From Psychrobacillus mangrovi (GTDB lineage: Bacteria; Bacillota; Bacilli; Bacillales_A; Planococcaceae), in assembly GCF_037104765.1 (NCBI RefSeq), contig NZ_JBAWSY010000017.1, forward strand, positions 1 through 64,000: DNA of 64,000 bases, in the 5' to 3' direction. The position numbers and the translations under genes are program-made. Shown here in pieces: positions 44,630-53,188 of the stretch. Position 1 is the first letter of the stretch. Each line of letters opens with the position of its first letter. The notes under the pieces were generated by a model. It had not been told where the DNA came from and made no database searches. It saw nothing but the letters and a program-made list of their open reading frames with translations.

Positions 44630-44643
44630 TTTCCTAAAGGAAA
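44630..44643. promoter_or_regulatory. MntR box 2
   Basis: TTTCCTAAAGGAAA with CTTTT after it, 58 bp from box 1. The pair brackets the likely mntA promoter. Manganese-loaded MntR should repress here. Confidence 0.8.
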
Positions 44644-44793
44644 CTTTTATTCAATAGGTTAACATTTCATTTTCATATTGTCAAAGTACTTTATGTAAAC
44701 TTAATAAAAAAGGTGACATCAAAATTTGGACGATTATTTTTTTATAATGCTATACTGAAGGGACAATTAAAGTAAGGTGAGGAGGTAACAACT

Positions 44794-44970
44794 ATGCAAT
44801 ATTCAAAAACAAAGATGGAGCAGTTGGTGAAACATAGTGCAGAGCTTTCAAAACGTTTAAAAGAGGTCATGAAAGAGCATGACTTAGAAAAGAGTTTTGC
44901 GTTAAAAGCTTTGTATCATTCCGAAGTTAAAGATGGCGGAAAATATCAAAGGGATTATCAGGATTTATAA
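44794..44970 (+). CDS. Small uncharacterised protein, 58 residues
   Basis: A frame of 58 codons begins at ATG behind the very strong site GGTGAGGAGGTAACAACT and ends at TAA, directly followed by a strong terminator. The product is charged and helical (MQYSKTKMEQLVKHSAELSK at the start, then KEVMKEHDLEKSFALKAL) with no membrane segment. An extended -10 (TGCTATACT, ~44749-44757) lies upstream. The gene stands alone, diverging from mntA. I do not recognise a family; a small regulator or toxin-like role is not supported by anything seen. Confidence 0.8.
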   Translation: MQYSKTKMEQLVKHSAELSKRLKEVMKEHDLEKSFALKALYHSEVKDGGKYQRDYQDL

Positions 44971-44975
44971 TTATG

Positions 44976-45008
44976 CGTGCCAATGATCGTTGAATTGGCA
45001 CGTTTTTT
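44976..45008 (+). terminator. Terminator of the 58-residue gene
   Basis: CGTGCCAAT pairs perfectly with ATTGGCACG and is followed by six T, six bases after the stop. Confidence 0.92.
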
Positions 45009-45108
45009 AATTAAACTTTTAAGTTTGTTAACTATTCAGAATATATCATATTAATAGACTATAATCGTTTATAATAGAGAAAGAGAAATTAGAATAAGGG
45101 GAGAAATG

Positions 45109-45912
45109 ATGAAAACACTTGTTAGTAAAATCCACGATATGATTGGCCAGTCAAAAGGTATATGGGCAATTGTTTTAGAGGACTTGAACTTTGGAGAGAA
45201 ATGGGAACTAAATGGAGATGAACTTTTTTACGCAGCAAGTGTTATAAAAGTACCTATAATGGCTGCGGTCTTCAATGCTGTTGAACGTGGGGAATTTTCT
45301 CTTTCAGATCAAATTGTTCTAAAAGAAGAAGACTATGTAGGTGGTTCCGGAGTCTTACAACACTTTACGACGGGTACTGCACTTTCCATTCAAGATATAA
45401 TAATGCTAATGATTATTCAAAGTGATAATACAGCAACGAATATACTGATAGATCTTGTTGGATTTGATAGTGTTGTGCAGTCGATGAATGAAGTAGGGAT
45501 GGAGAAAAGTACATTTTACAACAAATTAATGATGAACAATCCTAATCCAAAAGGTTTTAATCAAATTTCCGCTAATGATATAGCTATGCTCTTAAAGCAG
45601 ATGGCTATAGGAGAATTAGTAAGTGCTAAAGCTAGTGAACAAATGATTAATATAATGAAAAAGCAACAAATAAAAGATTGTTTACCAGAAAGGCTACCTT
45701 CTCCTTATTCGAATTTTAATAATGGAATGAACGCTTGGGAGTTAGCTCATAAAACAGGTTGGATCCCTGGTAATCGTCATGATGTTGGTATCTTTTTCGT
45801 CGGTGACAGAAAACTAATTGCTACTGTTTTATCGAAGGAAGAAGACGATTTAGTATCCAAGAGAATCCTCTCCGAAATAGGAGAAGCGATATACAATTAT
45901 TTAAGTAACTGA
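45109..45912 (+). CDS. Class A beta-lactamase-fold serine hydrolase, no signal peptide
   Basis: The ~267-residue protein carries S-x-x-K as ASVIKVP (Ser ~43), SDN as QSDNTATN (~106) and KTG as HKTGWIPG (~217), in class A order. There is no signal peptide or anchor, so it should stay in the cytoplasm. The class A catalytic Glu (ExxLN) is not evident, so true beta-lactam hydrolysis is doubtful. It starts behind GGGGAG; of two adjacent ATGs the second has better spacing. It precedes a ketopantoate reductase-like gene by 13 bp. Confidence 0.8.
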   Translation: MKTLVSKIHDMIGQSKGIWAIVLEDLNFGEKWELNGDELFYAASVIKVPIMAAVFNAVERGEFSLSDQIVLKEEDYVGGSGVLQHFTTGTALSIQDIIMLMIIQSDNTATNILIDLVGFDSVVQSMNEVGMEKSTFYNKLMMNNPNPKGFNQISANDIAMLLKQMAIGELVSAKASEQMINIMKKQQIKDCLPERLPSPYSNFNNGMNAWELAHKTGWIPGNRHDVGIFFVGDRKLIATVLSKEEDDLVSKRILSEIGEAIYNYLSN

Positions 45913-45925
45913 AAGGAGTACAGCT

Positions 45926-46852
45926 ATGACTACTATAAAAAATATCACGATTATAGGACTAGGGGCTATAGGTAGTGTATATGGCAATCTATTGCAGAGA
46001 GTAAGCGATTTAAATGTTCGTGTATTGGTGGATTCTGACAGAAAATCTCGTTACGAATCAGAAGGGATTTTTGTAAATGAGGAAAGAATTCCATTTGCTT
46101 ATATTACCCCAAACGAAAAAACAGTTGAAGCAGACCTTATTATTATAGCTGTAAAGTATAGCCAATTACCAAGAGCTATAGAAGATATTCGCAATCAAGT
46201 AGGTGACAACACTATTATTATGTCCTTACTAAATGGAATAACGAGTGAGGAAGAAATAGCAGAGGTTTATGGGGACGATAAAATAGTCTACGCCATTAGT
46301 AATGGCATAGATGCGACGAGAGAAGGAACTTCTGTTTTCTGTTCTAATCCTGGGAAAATATCCTTTGGAAAGAAACGTAATGAAACTATTTCTGAAAAGT
46401 TAATAGCAATAAAAGAATGCTTTGACCGCGCACAAATTCCGAACGATATACCGGCAGATATGGAGCACGTGCTTTGGTACAAATTTATGATTAATGTGGG
46501 AATCAACCAAACTTCTGCAGTTACTAAAGCTAACTATGGAGTGTTTCAAAAGGTACCTTATGCAAGAGAGCTAGCGAAAGCAGCAATGATGGAAGTTGTT
46601 CAGCTGGCCCAATTGCAAAACATCGCATTAAAAGAAATGGATATCGATGTATTTTTCGATACGATTATTAGCTCCTTAAGTGAGGAAGGAAAGCCCTCGA
46701 TGCTTCAAGATATAGAGGCTGAAAGATTTACGGAAGTGGCCATGTTTTCTGAGAAAATGATAGAACTTGGGCAGCGATTTAACATAGAAACCCCCGTTAA
46801 CCAAATACTGTTTCAAACAATTAAAACATTAGAAAGTCGCTTTAATTATTGA
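45926..46852 (+). CDS. Ketopantoate reductase-like protein (ApbA/PanE family)
   Basis: The 308-residue protein has the NADP-binding motif IIGLGAIGSVYG near residue 8, VKYSQLP for the nucleotide-side loop, a conserved Lys/Asn in WYKFMINVGINQTSAVTK near residue 185, and an acid near residue 250 in SLSEEGKPSMLQDIEAER. It would reduce 2-dehydropantoate or a related 2-keto acid. No panB/panC genes are near, so it may be one of several paralogues with another substrate. Confidence 0.82.
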   Translation: MTTIKNITIIGLGAIGSVYGNLLQRVSDLNVRVLVDSDRKSRYESEGIFVNEERIPFAYITPNEKTVEADLIIIAVKYSQLPRAIEDIRNQVGDNTIIMSLLNGITSEEEIAEVYGDDKIVYAISNGIDATREGTSVFCSNPGKISFGKKRNETISEKLIAIKECFDRAQIPNDIPADMEHVLWYKFMINVGINQTSAVTKANYGVFQKVPYARELAKAAMMEVVQLAQLQNIALKEMDIDVFFDTIISSLSEEGKPSMLQDIEAERFTEVAMFSEKMIELGQRFNIETPVNQILFQTIKTLESRFNY

Positions 46853-46861
46853 GTTAGGTGC

Positions 46862-47135
46862 ATGATGTTTACTCTCTACATAAATAGACGTGGCGAGACA
46901 GAGTGGAACATGCAGCAAAAGATGCAAAGCAGACAGGATTCTGAGTTATAATTCTGGGAATATTTTAGTTGTTACTCACTCCGTTGTTATAAAATGTTTA
47001 CTATCTATTTTTAAAACATTTCCAATTGGAAAATTACTGAATCCACCTAATATTCAAGATACAAGCTTAACTGTAGTAGAAGTTCACGATAAGGGATATA
47101 ACATTCTTTCAGAAGGGGATATCTCCCATAAGGAA
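46862..47135 (+). pseudogene. Histidine phosphatase (PhoE/GpmB-like), deleted remnant
   Basis: The first frame reads MFTLYINRRGETEWN-QQKMQSR, the N-terminus of a histidine phosphatase, but the catalytic His of RHGE is replaced by Arg. It stops after ~28 codons (DSEL-stop). About 10 bases later another frame reads YNSGNILVVTHSVVIKCLLS then NIQDTSLTVVEV, the family C-terminal part. The central ~80 residues are missing, so a deletion joined the two ends. A terminator follows. Confidence 0.82.
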
Positions 47136-47146
47136 GTTGTAAAATT

Positions 47147-47180
47147 AAAACCGATTTCCCTTTTAGAGAAATCGGTTTTT
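47147..47180 (+). terminator. Terminator after the phosphatase remnant
   Basis: AAAACCGATTTC pairs with GAAATCGGTTTT. T follow on plus; it would also work for the minus-strand gene. Confidence 0.85.
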
Positions 47181-47203
47181 ACATATACCATTATTGCGTA
47201 TAT

Positions 47204-47824
47204 TTATGTCTCAGAACGAAAGGTTTTCCCGAGTTCGTTGCCAAGCCCAAAATAATGACGGAAATTATAGATGAGAGGACTCCACTTATTTGGATCGATA
47301 TGATTCTCTCCTATAATAATCTCATTATGGGCATGTATATGTATAGCTTGTGTCTCAACGATTGCAAAGTTAGGAGAATAATCAGGAATTCTTATGTTTC
47401 TCACACTTGCTTCTATTTGCAATGGACATTCTATAATTCGAGATGGTTTTACCGATACGGAATCTATAGGAGTTAACTCGCTAACGTTATATTTATCTTT
47501 AGCATAAGTAAAACCGTTCTCTTTTTTATTTTCCGGAACAGGATTTTTCCCAGTGAAAGGCGCTAATTTTTCAACGTTTTCCCATAATGAAGGATTAGGA
47601 ACATTGATCACACATTCAGGATGTCGTTCTAAATTTTCAATCGCTTTACCGCCGAGACCAATTCCTAGAACAATACAATCCCCTAATACCCATGAGGATG
47701 AAATAGGACTGATATTTACTGTTTCATCCTCATTCCACGTAGTTAGTAAAATAACGGGAGTCCCGTAGTATAAAACTTTTGGTTTAATAATTTTTGTTTT
47801 CGGAATCATTATCATTTTTTTCAT
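47204..47824 (-). CDS. Flavin reductase-like FMN-binding protein
   Basis: The 206-residue protein has the flavin reductase fold: PVILLTTWNEDETVNISPISSSW near residue 22 (quoted as two joined parts of the phosphate loop), then VLGIGLGGKAIENLER, and CVINVP. Such proteins reduce FMN or use it for small-molecule reduction. It is divergent from an ArsR-type regulator with a ~100-bp shared promoter region and a dyad, so the regulator may control it. Confidence 0.8.
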   Translation of the reverse strand: MKKMIMIPKTKIIKPKVLYYGTPVILLTTWNEDETVNISPISSSWVLGDCIVLGIGLGGKAIENLERHPECVINVPNPSLWENVEKLAPFTGKNPVPENKKENGFTYAKDKYNVSELTPIDSVSVKPSRIIECPLQIEASVRNIRIPDYSPNFAIVETQAIHIHAHNEIIIGENHIDPNKWSPLIYNFRHYFGLGNELGKTFRSET

Positions 47825-47879
47825 CTAAACTTTTCCCCCTATTTAAAAGTTCTTTCTCATTTAGTGTAGAATATAAATA

Positions 47880-47897
47880 CATCGATAATCATCGAAG
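47880..47897. promoter_or_regulatory. Possible operator between flavin reductase and ArsR genes
   Basis: CGAT and ATCG form a short dyad in CATCGATAATCATCGAAG, located in the divergent promoter region. The match is short. Confidence 0.4.
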
Positions 47898-47923
47898 TAT
47901 GGATTACATAGGAGGAAATTAAA

Positions 47924-48610
47924 GTGAATGCAAATCCTAATGTAGCAATGGTTGCTACTCTTGTGAGTGAAGCTTCACGGGCAGCGATCTTAACAGCACT
48001 ATTAGATGGTAGATTTCATCCTGCAAGTGAATTAGCCTATATGGCTGGAGTCAAACCACAAACAGCGAGTTTTCATTTAAAAAAAATGGTCGATGCAAAC
48101 GTGGTCGCTGTTGAAAAATATGGAAGACATCGATACTATGGAATTCAAAATCAGGAAGTTGCCCAAGTTATGGAATCATTGTTATCAATAACTCCTCCAA
48201 TTAAAGTAAAGTCATTAAATCAAAATTTAGAGGATAAGGCAATACGTTCTGCAAGGACTTGTTACGATCATCTGGCAGGGGCCTTTGGTGTAGAGTTAAC
48301 TAGTTCTTTAATTAGAGAAGGAATCCTTTATGAAGAAGAGAAATGTTTCGGTGTTACCGAAAAGGGAAAGGAATTCTTTGCAGCTTTTCAAATTGATCTG
48401 GAAGAAGTGAAGAATAAGCGGCGTTCATTTTCACACAAATGTCTAGATTGGAGTGAAAGACGTCACCATCTTGCTGGAGCATTAGGAAATGCTCTTTTAG
48501 AAAGACTATTAGAATTAAGTTGGATTGAACGTTTACCTAAAACTCGAGCGATAAAAGTAACTCCTAAAGGTAAAGAGGCACTAAAAGAAAGATTTTCAAT
48601 TGATTTATAA
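47924..48610 (+). CDS. ArsR/HTH_20-type regulator
   Basis: The 228-residue protein has an N-terminal winged helix: SEASRAAILTALLDGRFHPASEL in two parts, recognition region VKPQTASFHLKKMVDANVV near residue 46, and wing KYGRHRYYGI. The C-terminal half looks like a second winged-helix-like domain (LGNALLERLLELSWIERL). It has no metal-binding CxC motif, so it is probably not a metal sensor. GTG start behind AGGAGGAAATTAAA. Confidence 0.85.
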   Translation: MNANPNVAMVATLVSEASRAAILTALLDGRFHPASELAYMAGVKPQTASFHLKKMVDANVVAVEKYGRHRYYGIQNQEVAQVMESLLSITPPIKVKSLNQNLEDKAIRSARTCYDHLAGAFGVELTSSLIREGILYEEEKCFGVTEKGKEFFAAFQIDLEEVKNKRRSFSHKCLDWSERRHHLAGALGNALLERLLELSWIERLPKTRAIKVTPKGKEALKERFSIDL

Positions 48611-48632
48611 ATTTGACTAAGTTAATTTACAG

Positions 48633-48667
48633 CAGCCGATTCCTTATTGAAAAGGAATCGGCTGTTT
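48633..48667. terminator. Bidirectional terminator
   Basis: CAGCCGATTCCTT pairs with AAGGAATCGGCTG. It separates the ArsR gene and the convergent SDR gene. Confidence 0.85.
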
Positions 48668-48682
48668 GACATTTTGTTCTAA

Positions 48683-49435
48683 TTATTTCGCTGTAACGCC
48701 ACCATCAACAGGTAGTTCAATACCTGTGATGTATGAGGATGCATCAGAAGCTAAGAATAGTACAGCTTCTGCAACTTCTATTGATTGGCCAACGCGTGGC
48801 AGGGCGGTTTGGGACAAGAACCATTGACTCATTTTTTCGTCTTCCATATAAGCCTTACTCATTGGAGTGACAATAAAGCCAGGGTGCACAGAGTTTACAC
48901 GGATATTATCTTTTCCATAGTCAACTGCACAAGCTTTTGTTAACATGCGTACTGCCCCTTTTGAAGAAGTGTAAGCACCAGCCCCTGAGCTACCTTTTAA
49001 TCCAGCAATAGATGAGATATTTACAATAGAACCGCCTCCATTAGCGCGGAAATGTGGTAAACCTAATTTAGTACCTAAAAATATGCTCTTTACGTTAATA
49101 TTCATAATTTGATCCCATTGTTCTATTGTTAGCTCCTCCATAGTAGGGCGTTGGCTAATTCCAGCATTGTTTACAAGGACATCTAATTTACCAAAAGTTT
49201 TAATCGTTTCCTCGTAAACTTTTCCCCAATCTTCCTCTGAAGTGACATTGTGCGCTAAAGCAATTGCTTCTCCGCCAGCTTCCTTAATTTCCGCTACTAC
49301 TTCTTGTACAGCCGCTTCGTTAATATCAGTTGCAACAACTTTGGCACCTTCACTAGCGAATAACAATGCCTCTTCACGACCCATACCAGAACCAGCACCA
49401 GTAATAATTGCTACCTTTTCTTCTAATCTAGCCAT
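48683..49435 (-). CDS. Short-chain dehydrogenase/reductase
   Basis: The 250-residue classical SDR has TGxxxGxG as TGAGSGMGRE (12), D for NAD preference in VVATDIN near residue 36, NNAG (~88), the catalytic Ser in VNISSIAG (~141), YTSSK (Tyr ~154, Lys ~158), and HPGFIVTPM. Asp at the end of beta-2 suggests NAD(H). The substrate is unknown (3-oxoacyl or secondary alcohol). Single gene behind TGGAGGTAGTACAA. Confidence 0.87.
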   Translation of the reverse strand: MARLEEKVAIITGAGSGMGREEALLFASEGAKVVATDINEAAVQEVVAEIKEAGGEAIALAHNVTSEEDWGKVYEETIKTFGKLDVLVNNAGISQRPTMEELTIEQWDQIMNINVKSIFLGTKLGLPHFRANGGGSIVNISSIAGLKGSSGAGAYTSSKGAVRMLTKACAVDYGKDNIRVNSVHPGFIVTPMSKAYMEDEKMSQWFLSQTALPRVGQSIEVAEAVLFLASDASSYITGIELPVDGGVTAK

Positions 49436-49544
49436 TTGTACTACCTCCAGAAAGTATTTTAACGTTAAAATATCTAAATTACAGATTTATTATACAACCA
49501 AGTGGTAGCGTTTACAAATGAAAAGAAAAGTCAATTATTAGCAA

Positions 49545-51206
49545 CTAATTACTATTAAGTTCTTTCGTTATTGCACGGCCAGTTTCTCTACCTGTAAAGA
49601 TACAGCCACCTAAAAAAGTACCTTCCAGTGACCGATAGCCATGTACTCCTCCACCGCCAAAGCCAGTAACTTCACCTGCTGCATAAAGGCCAGGGACGGG
49701 ATTTCCTGAAGCATTTAAAACTCGACCAGCTAAATCTGTTTGAAGACCACCAAGTGTTTTGCGTGTAACAATATTCAAACGAACAGCAATTAAAGGACCA
49801 TTTTTCGGATCAAGAATTTTGTGAGGAGGAGCTACACGTATTAACTTATCTCCAATATAATTTCGAGCACCTCTAAGAGCTGTAATTTGAAGATCCTTCG
49901 TAAATTTATTTTCTATCTCTCGATCTCGTGCCTCTATTTGACTTTGAATTTTTTCTACGTTTAATAGATTACTTTTTGTAATTTTATTCATACCATTCAC
50001 AAGGTCTGGTAAATTATTTGCAACTATGAAGTCTTCTCCTTTATCCATAAAAGCTTTTACTGGAGCAGTCGGGCCAGGTAGAACTCTTTTTAATACTTCT
50101 TTAACACTCTTTCCGGTTAGGTCTGGATTCTGTTCGGATCCAGAAAGTGCAAATTCTTTTTCTATGATCTTTTCCGTTAAGATAAACCAAGAATAATCAA
50201 ATCCCGTTTTTTGAATAGCTTCTAATGTTCCAAGTGTATCGAAGCCAGGGAAGTTTGGTGCTGGGAAACGCTGACCCTTTGCATCTAGCCAAATAGAAGA
50301 TGGTCCTGGAAGAATTCGAATTCCATGATCTTTCCAAATAGGATTCCAATTTTTGATGCCTTCCGTGTAATGCCACATTCTGTCTTTGTTTACAAGGCGT
50401 CCGCCGGCATTTTGAGAAATAGCGACCATTCGTCCATCCACATGTTCTGGTACACCCGAGATCATATTCTTAGGAGGCTTACCAAGTCGTGCCGGCCAGT
50501 TTTCCCGAACTAATTCATGGTTAGCACCTATTCCGCCACTCGTCACTATTACTGCGTGGGCAAAGTATTTGAAATCTCCAATTACTTCCCGAGAGCTTGC
50601 TTCCCCTCGGTTTACATTGCTTGGAATAAGTACAGATCCCAGTGCACCAACTACTCGCCCATTTTCTACCATTAGTTCATCAACTTGATGGCGAGGTTTA
50701 TATTCAACAAGTCCTTTATTAATAGCAGACCGTACACGATTTTCAAAGGGTTTTACAATGCCAGGACCAGTTCCCCAAACAATATGGAATCTAGGGACTG
50801 AGTTACCGTGTCCTTCTGCAAGATATCCACCCCGTTCCGCCCATCCGACTACAGGAAAAAAACGAACTCCTTGTTTATGCAACCATTCTCTTTTTTCTCC
50901 TGCTGCAAAGCGAACATAAGCTTCTGCCCATTTCTTTGCCCAAAAGTCTTCATCGTCATCTCTATCAAACCCAGCGGTTCCCAGCCAGTCTTGCCAAGCC
51001 AATTCAACTGAATCTTTTATACCAAGTCTTCTTTGTTCTGGAGAATCCACTAAAAATAATCCGCCGAAAGACCACCAAGCCTGTCCCCCAAGTGAGTTTT
51101 CTGGTTCTTGATCTAGAAGTAAAACCTTTTTCCCAGCATCGGCCAGTTCCACCGTTGCAACTAAGCCAGCTAATCCTGCACCTATTACTATCACGTCAAA
51201 TTTCAT
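49545..51206 (-). CDS. FAD-binding dehydrogenase (ketosteroid dehydrogenase-like)
   Basis: The ~553-residue flavoprotein opens with the dinucleotide motif VIGAGLAGLVATVELADAGK and E/Q at the end of beta-2. GGQAWWSFGGLF near residue 40 is a mark of a KstD-like subgroup of FAD_binding_2 proteins. C-terminal FAD contact is PGLYAAGEVTGFGGGGVHG. It probably oxidises or reduces a C-C bond in a lipid or steroid-like compound. ATG 51206 follows GGGGGATGGGAA. Confidence 0.82.
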   Translation of the reverse strand: MKFDVIVIGAGLAGLVATVELADAGKKVLLLDQEPENSLGGQAWWSFGGLFLVDSPEQRRLGIKDSVELAWQDWLGTAGFDRDDDEDFWAKKWAEAYVRFAAGEKREWLHKQGVRFFPVVGWAERGGYLAEGHGNSVPRFHIVWGTGPGIVKPFENRVRSAINKGLVEYKPRHQVDELMVENGRVVGALGSVLIPSNVNRGEASSREVIGDFKYFAHAVIVTSGGIGANHELVRENWPARLGKPPKNMISGVPEHVDGRMVAISQNAGGRLVNKDRMWHYTEGIKNWNPIWKDHGIRILPGPSSIWLDAKGQRFPAPNFPGFDTLGTLEAIQKTGFDYSWFILTEKIIEKEFALSGSEQNPDLTGKSVKEVLKRVLPGPTAPVKAFMDKGEDFIVANNLPDLVNGMNKITKSNLLNVEKIQSQIEARDREIENKFTKDLQITALRGARNYIGDKLIRVAPPHKILDPKNGPLIAVRLNIVTRKTLGGLQTDLAGRVLNASGNPVPGLYAAGEVTGFGGGGVHGYRSLEGTFLGGCIFTGRETGRAITKELNSN

Positions 51207-51303
51207 TTCCCATCCCCCGATTTTCAATAAAATTCTGAAACTTATTGTCATTATATTCCTTCTAGAAGTGAATAGCTATTCAGTTTCGGCAAAAAATTAT
51301 GCA

Positions 51304-51312
51304 TGGTATAAT
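51304..51312 (+). promoter_or_regulatory. Extended -10 promoter
   Basis: TGGTATAAT gives an extended -10 with no good -35. Transcription should start near 51319, between an upstream in-frame ATG (51268) and the TTG start at 51337. Confidence 0.6.
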
Positions 51313-51336
51313 AGGAATTATATTGGAGGGAATAAA

Positions 51337-52290
51337 TTGACGAACATTAGCCGACAACCGGCATTCATTTATACATATGCATATAATGATGCAGAACGCT
51401 CTCTATGTCATTTGGAGATGCGCTCTTTTTTTGGAATAGACACGGAGTTAAAAATATTGAAAAGCCATATAAAAATCGATCCCAATAGAAGTCCTTTTAT
51501 GAAGGGAAGATTAGAGATATTAGCAGATGGTGATGGAGTAGAGGAAATTATTGCTCAAGCACCTGCTTTTGGAACTGAAGAAGAAACGAACAAAGTAATA
51601 TTTTTAAAAATTAACGATCGCCAAGGAACAGATAAAATTGAGAATAAAGAACGTCTTCAAATTGAGCGTGCTATAGGCAGTGAAATGCAAGGTGATTTTG
51701 ATCTACATAATCCCGATCAGTTATTTGCTATTGTTCCATTCGGTGGACGCTGGTATTTTGGTACGTATACAAAAAGCGAACCTATCTGGTTTCATCATAT
51801 GAAAAAACCAAAAGAATATTCTACTGCTTTAAGCACTCGTGTTGCTAGGGCTGTTGCAAATATTGCAGTTCCACACCCAGAAGGAATTCGAGCAATCGAT
51901 CCCTGCTGTGGAATCGGAACGGTTCTTGTAGAAGCACTATCCATGGGTATCGATATTGTCGGAAGAGATATAAACCCTCTTGTTTGTGTTGGTTCAAGGG
52001 AAAATATCGCATACTTTGGTTTAACCGGAGATGTGCAAAAAGGGGCAATTGAAGATATTACGGAAACCTATGATGTGGCTATTATTGATTTGCCATATAA
52101 CTTATATACCCATGCATCATGGGATGAACAGTTTGAAATATTAAAGCATGCTAGAAGAATTGCAAAAAAGGTAGTCATCGTCACAATTGAATCAATGGAT
52201 GAACGATTAAATTCGGTGGGCTTCCAAATAATCGACCGGTGTGTAACGAAGAAACAGCTGTTTTCTCGTGAAATAGTTGTCTGTCAGTAA
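51337..52290 (+). CDS. Trm11-like RNA guanine methyltransferase
   Basis: The ~317-residue protein has an N-terminal THUMP-like region and a C-terminal methyltransferase with motif I AIDPCCGIGTVLVEAL near residue 186, VGRDINPL (ribose acid), and motif IV as DLPYN rather than (D/N)PPY. Relatives methylate tRNA G10. The start is TTG 51337 with TTGGAGGG seven bases before it; an ATG 69 bases earlier precedes the promoter and is excluded. A LytTR gene follows 26 bp later. Confidence 0.78.
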   Translation: MTNISRQPAFIYTYAYNDAERSLCHLEMRSFFGIDTELKILKSHIKIDPNRSPFMKGRLEILADGDGVEEIIAQAPAFGTEEETNKVIFLKINDRQGTDKIENKERLQIERAIGSEMQGDFDLHNPDQLFAIVPFGGRWYFGTYTKSEPIWFHHMKKPKEYSTALSTRVARAVANIAVPHPEGIRAIDPCCGIGTVLVEALSMGIDIVGRDINPLVCVGSRENIAYFGLTGDVQKGAIEDITETYDVAIIDLPYNLYTHASWDEQFEILKHARRIAKKVVIVTIESMDERLNSVGFQIIDRCVTKKQLFSREIVVCQ

Positions 52291-52316
52291 AAAGTAATGA
52301 GAAAGGAGAGTATAGG

Positions 52317-52961
52317 ATGAAAGACCTTTCTGTTAAGGCGCTTTTAGATGTAATTGGTGAGTTATTTTCGGATGAAATCTCTATTGCAGTTTCTAATACA
52401 GAGGAATATATCTATTATCGACCAAGCAAAAGAATCGATTTAAAAATTTCCCCAGGAGATCCGGTAAAAGAGGGAACAATTGCATATAAAGCTATGCATA
52501 GTAAGCAAAAGGCTTCGGAATTTATTGATAGGGAAGTTTTTGGGGTACCATATCATGGAATGGCAGTTCCTTATGAATTTAAAGGAGAACTGGAAGGGTG
52601 TGTTTTAGCGATTTACCCTGCTTTTACAGAAGGAAAATCAGTAATCACAATCAAAACGCCAGATGGCTGGGTTCCTATTCCATTTTCAGAGGTATTGTAT
52701 TTAGAAGCGAGAGATCGTAAAACATATATTGTAACGAAGCATTTATCGGGAACGCATGCTAGTTCGCTACAAGACTTTGAATATAGGCTACCAAGAGAAA
52801 TGTTTATTCGATGCCATCGATCGTATATTGTAAATGTTCATCATATAAAAGAAATTTATCCAGATACACATTCTACTTTCGTACTTGCGATGGATAATGA
52901 AGAAAAAATTTCAGTGAGTCAATCCTACTCAAGCTACTTTCGCAAGTTATTAGGATTCTAA
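52317..52961 (+). CDS. LytTR family DNA-binding regulator with ligand-sensing N-terminus
   Basis: Residues ~1-105 form a PAS/GAF-like module of unknown ligand, and residues ~112-214 a LytTR DNA-binding domain: IPFSEVLYLEARDRKTYI, REMFIRCHRSYIVNVHHIKEI and a terminal SQSYSSYFRKLL. There is no receiver domain. It lies upstream of a CoA-transferase gene in the same direction and likely controls it. I found no clear LytTR direct repeat in 53015-53188. Confidence 0.83.
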   Translation: MKDLSVKALLDVIGELFSDEISIAVSNTEEYIYYRPSKRIDLKISPGDPVKEGTIAYKAMHSKQKASEFIDREVFGVPYHGMAVPYEFKGELEGCVLAIYPAFTEGKSVITIKTPDGWVPIPFSEVLYLEARDRKTYIVTKHLSGTHASSLQDFEYRLPREMFIRCHRSYIVNVHHIKEIYPDTHSTFVLAMDNEEKISVSQSYSSYFRKLLGF

Positions 52962-52971
52962 ACAGAAATGT

Positions 52972-53013
52972 TTGAATAAGGGGAAGTTACCCTATTATTC
53001 AAGCGTTTTTTTT
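52972..53013 (+). terminator. Terminator of the LytTR gene
   Basis: TTGAATAAGGG pairs with CCCTATTATTCAA (small bulge) and is followed by GCGTTTTTTTT. Confidence 0.85.
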
Positions 53014-53188
53014 GCTTTAAATACATTAAAAAGAAGAACGAATAAAAAGAAAATATAAATTATACTGTTTCGGTATAGTTATTTTCTGTTTCATTCATCT
53101 ATTAATAAAACTTATCAAGTTTTTTCGAAATTGTGACAAATACACGATAAGATTTATTTAATGTACTTTTTCGAAGGAGATGAATTTT

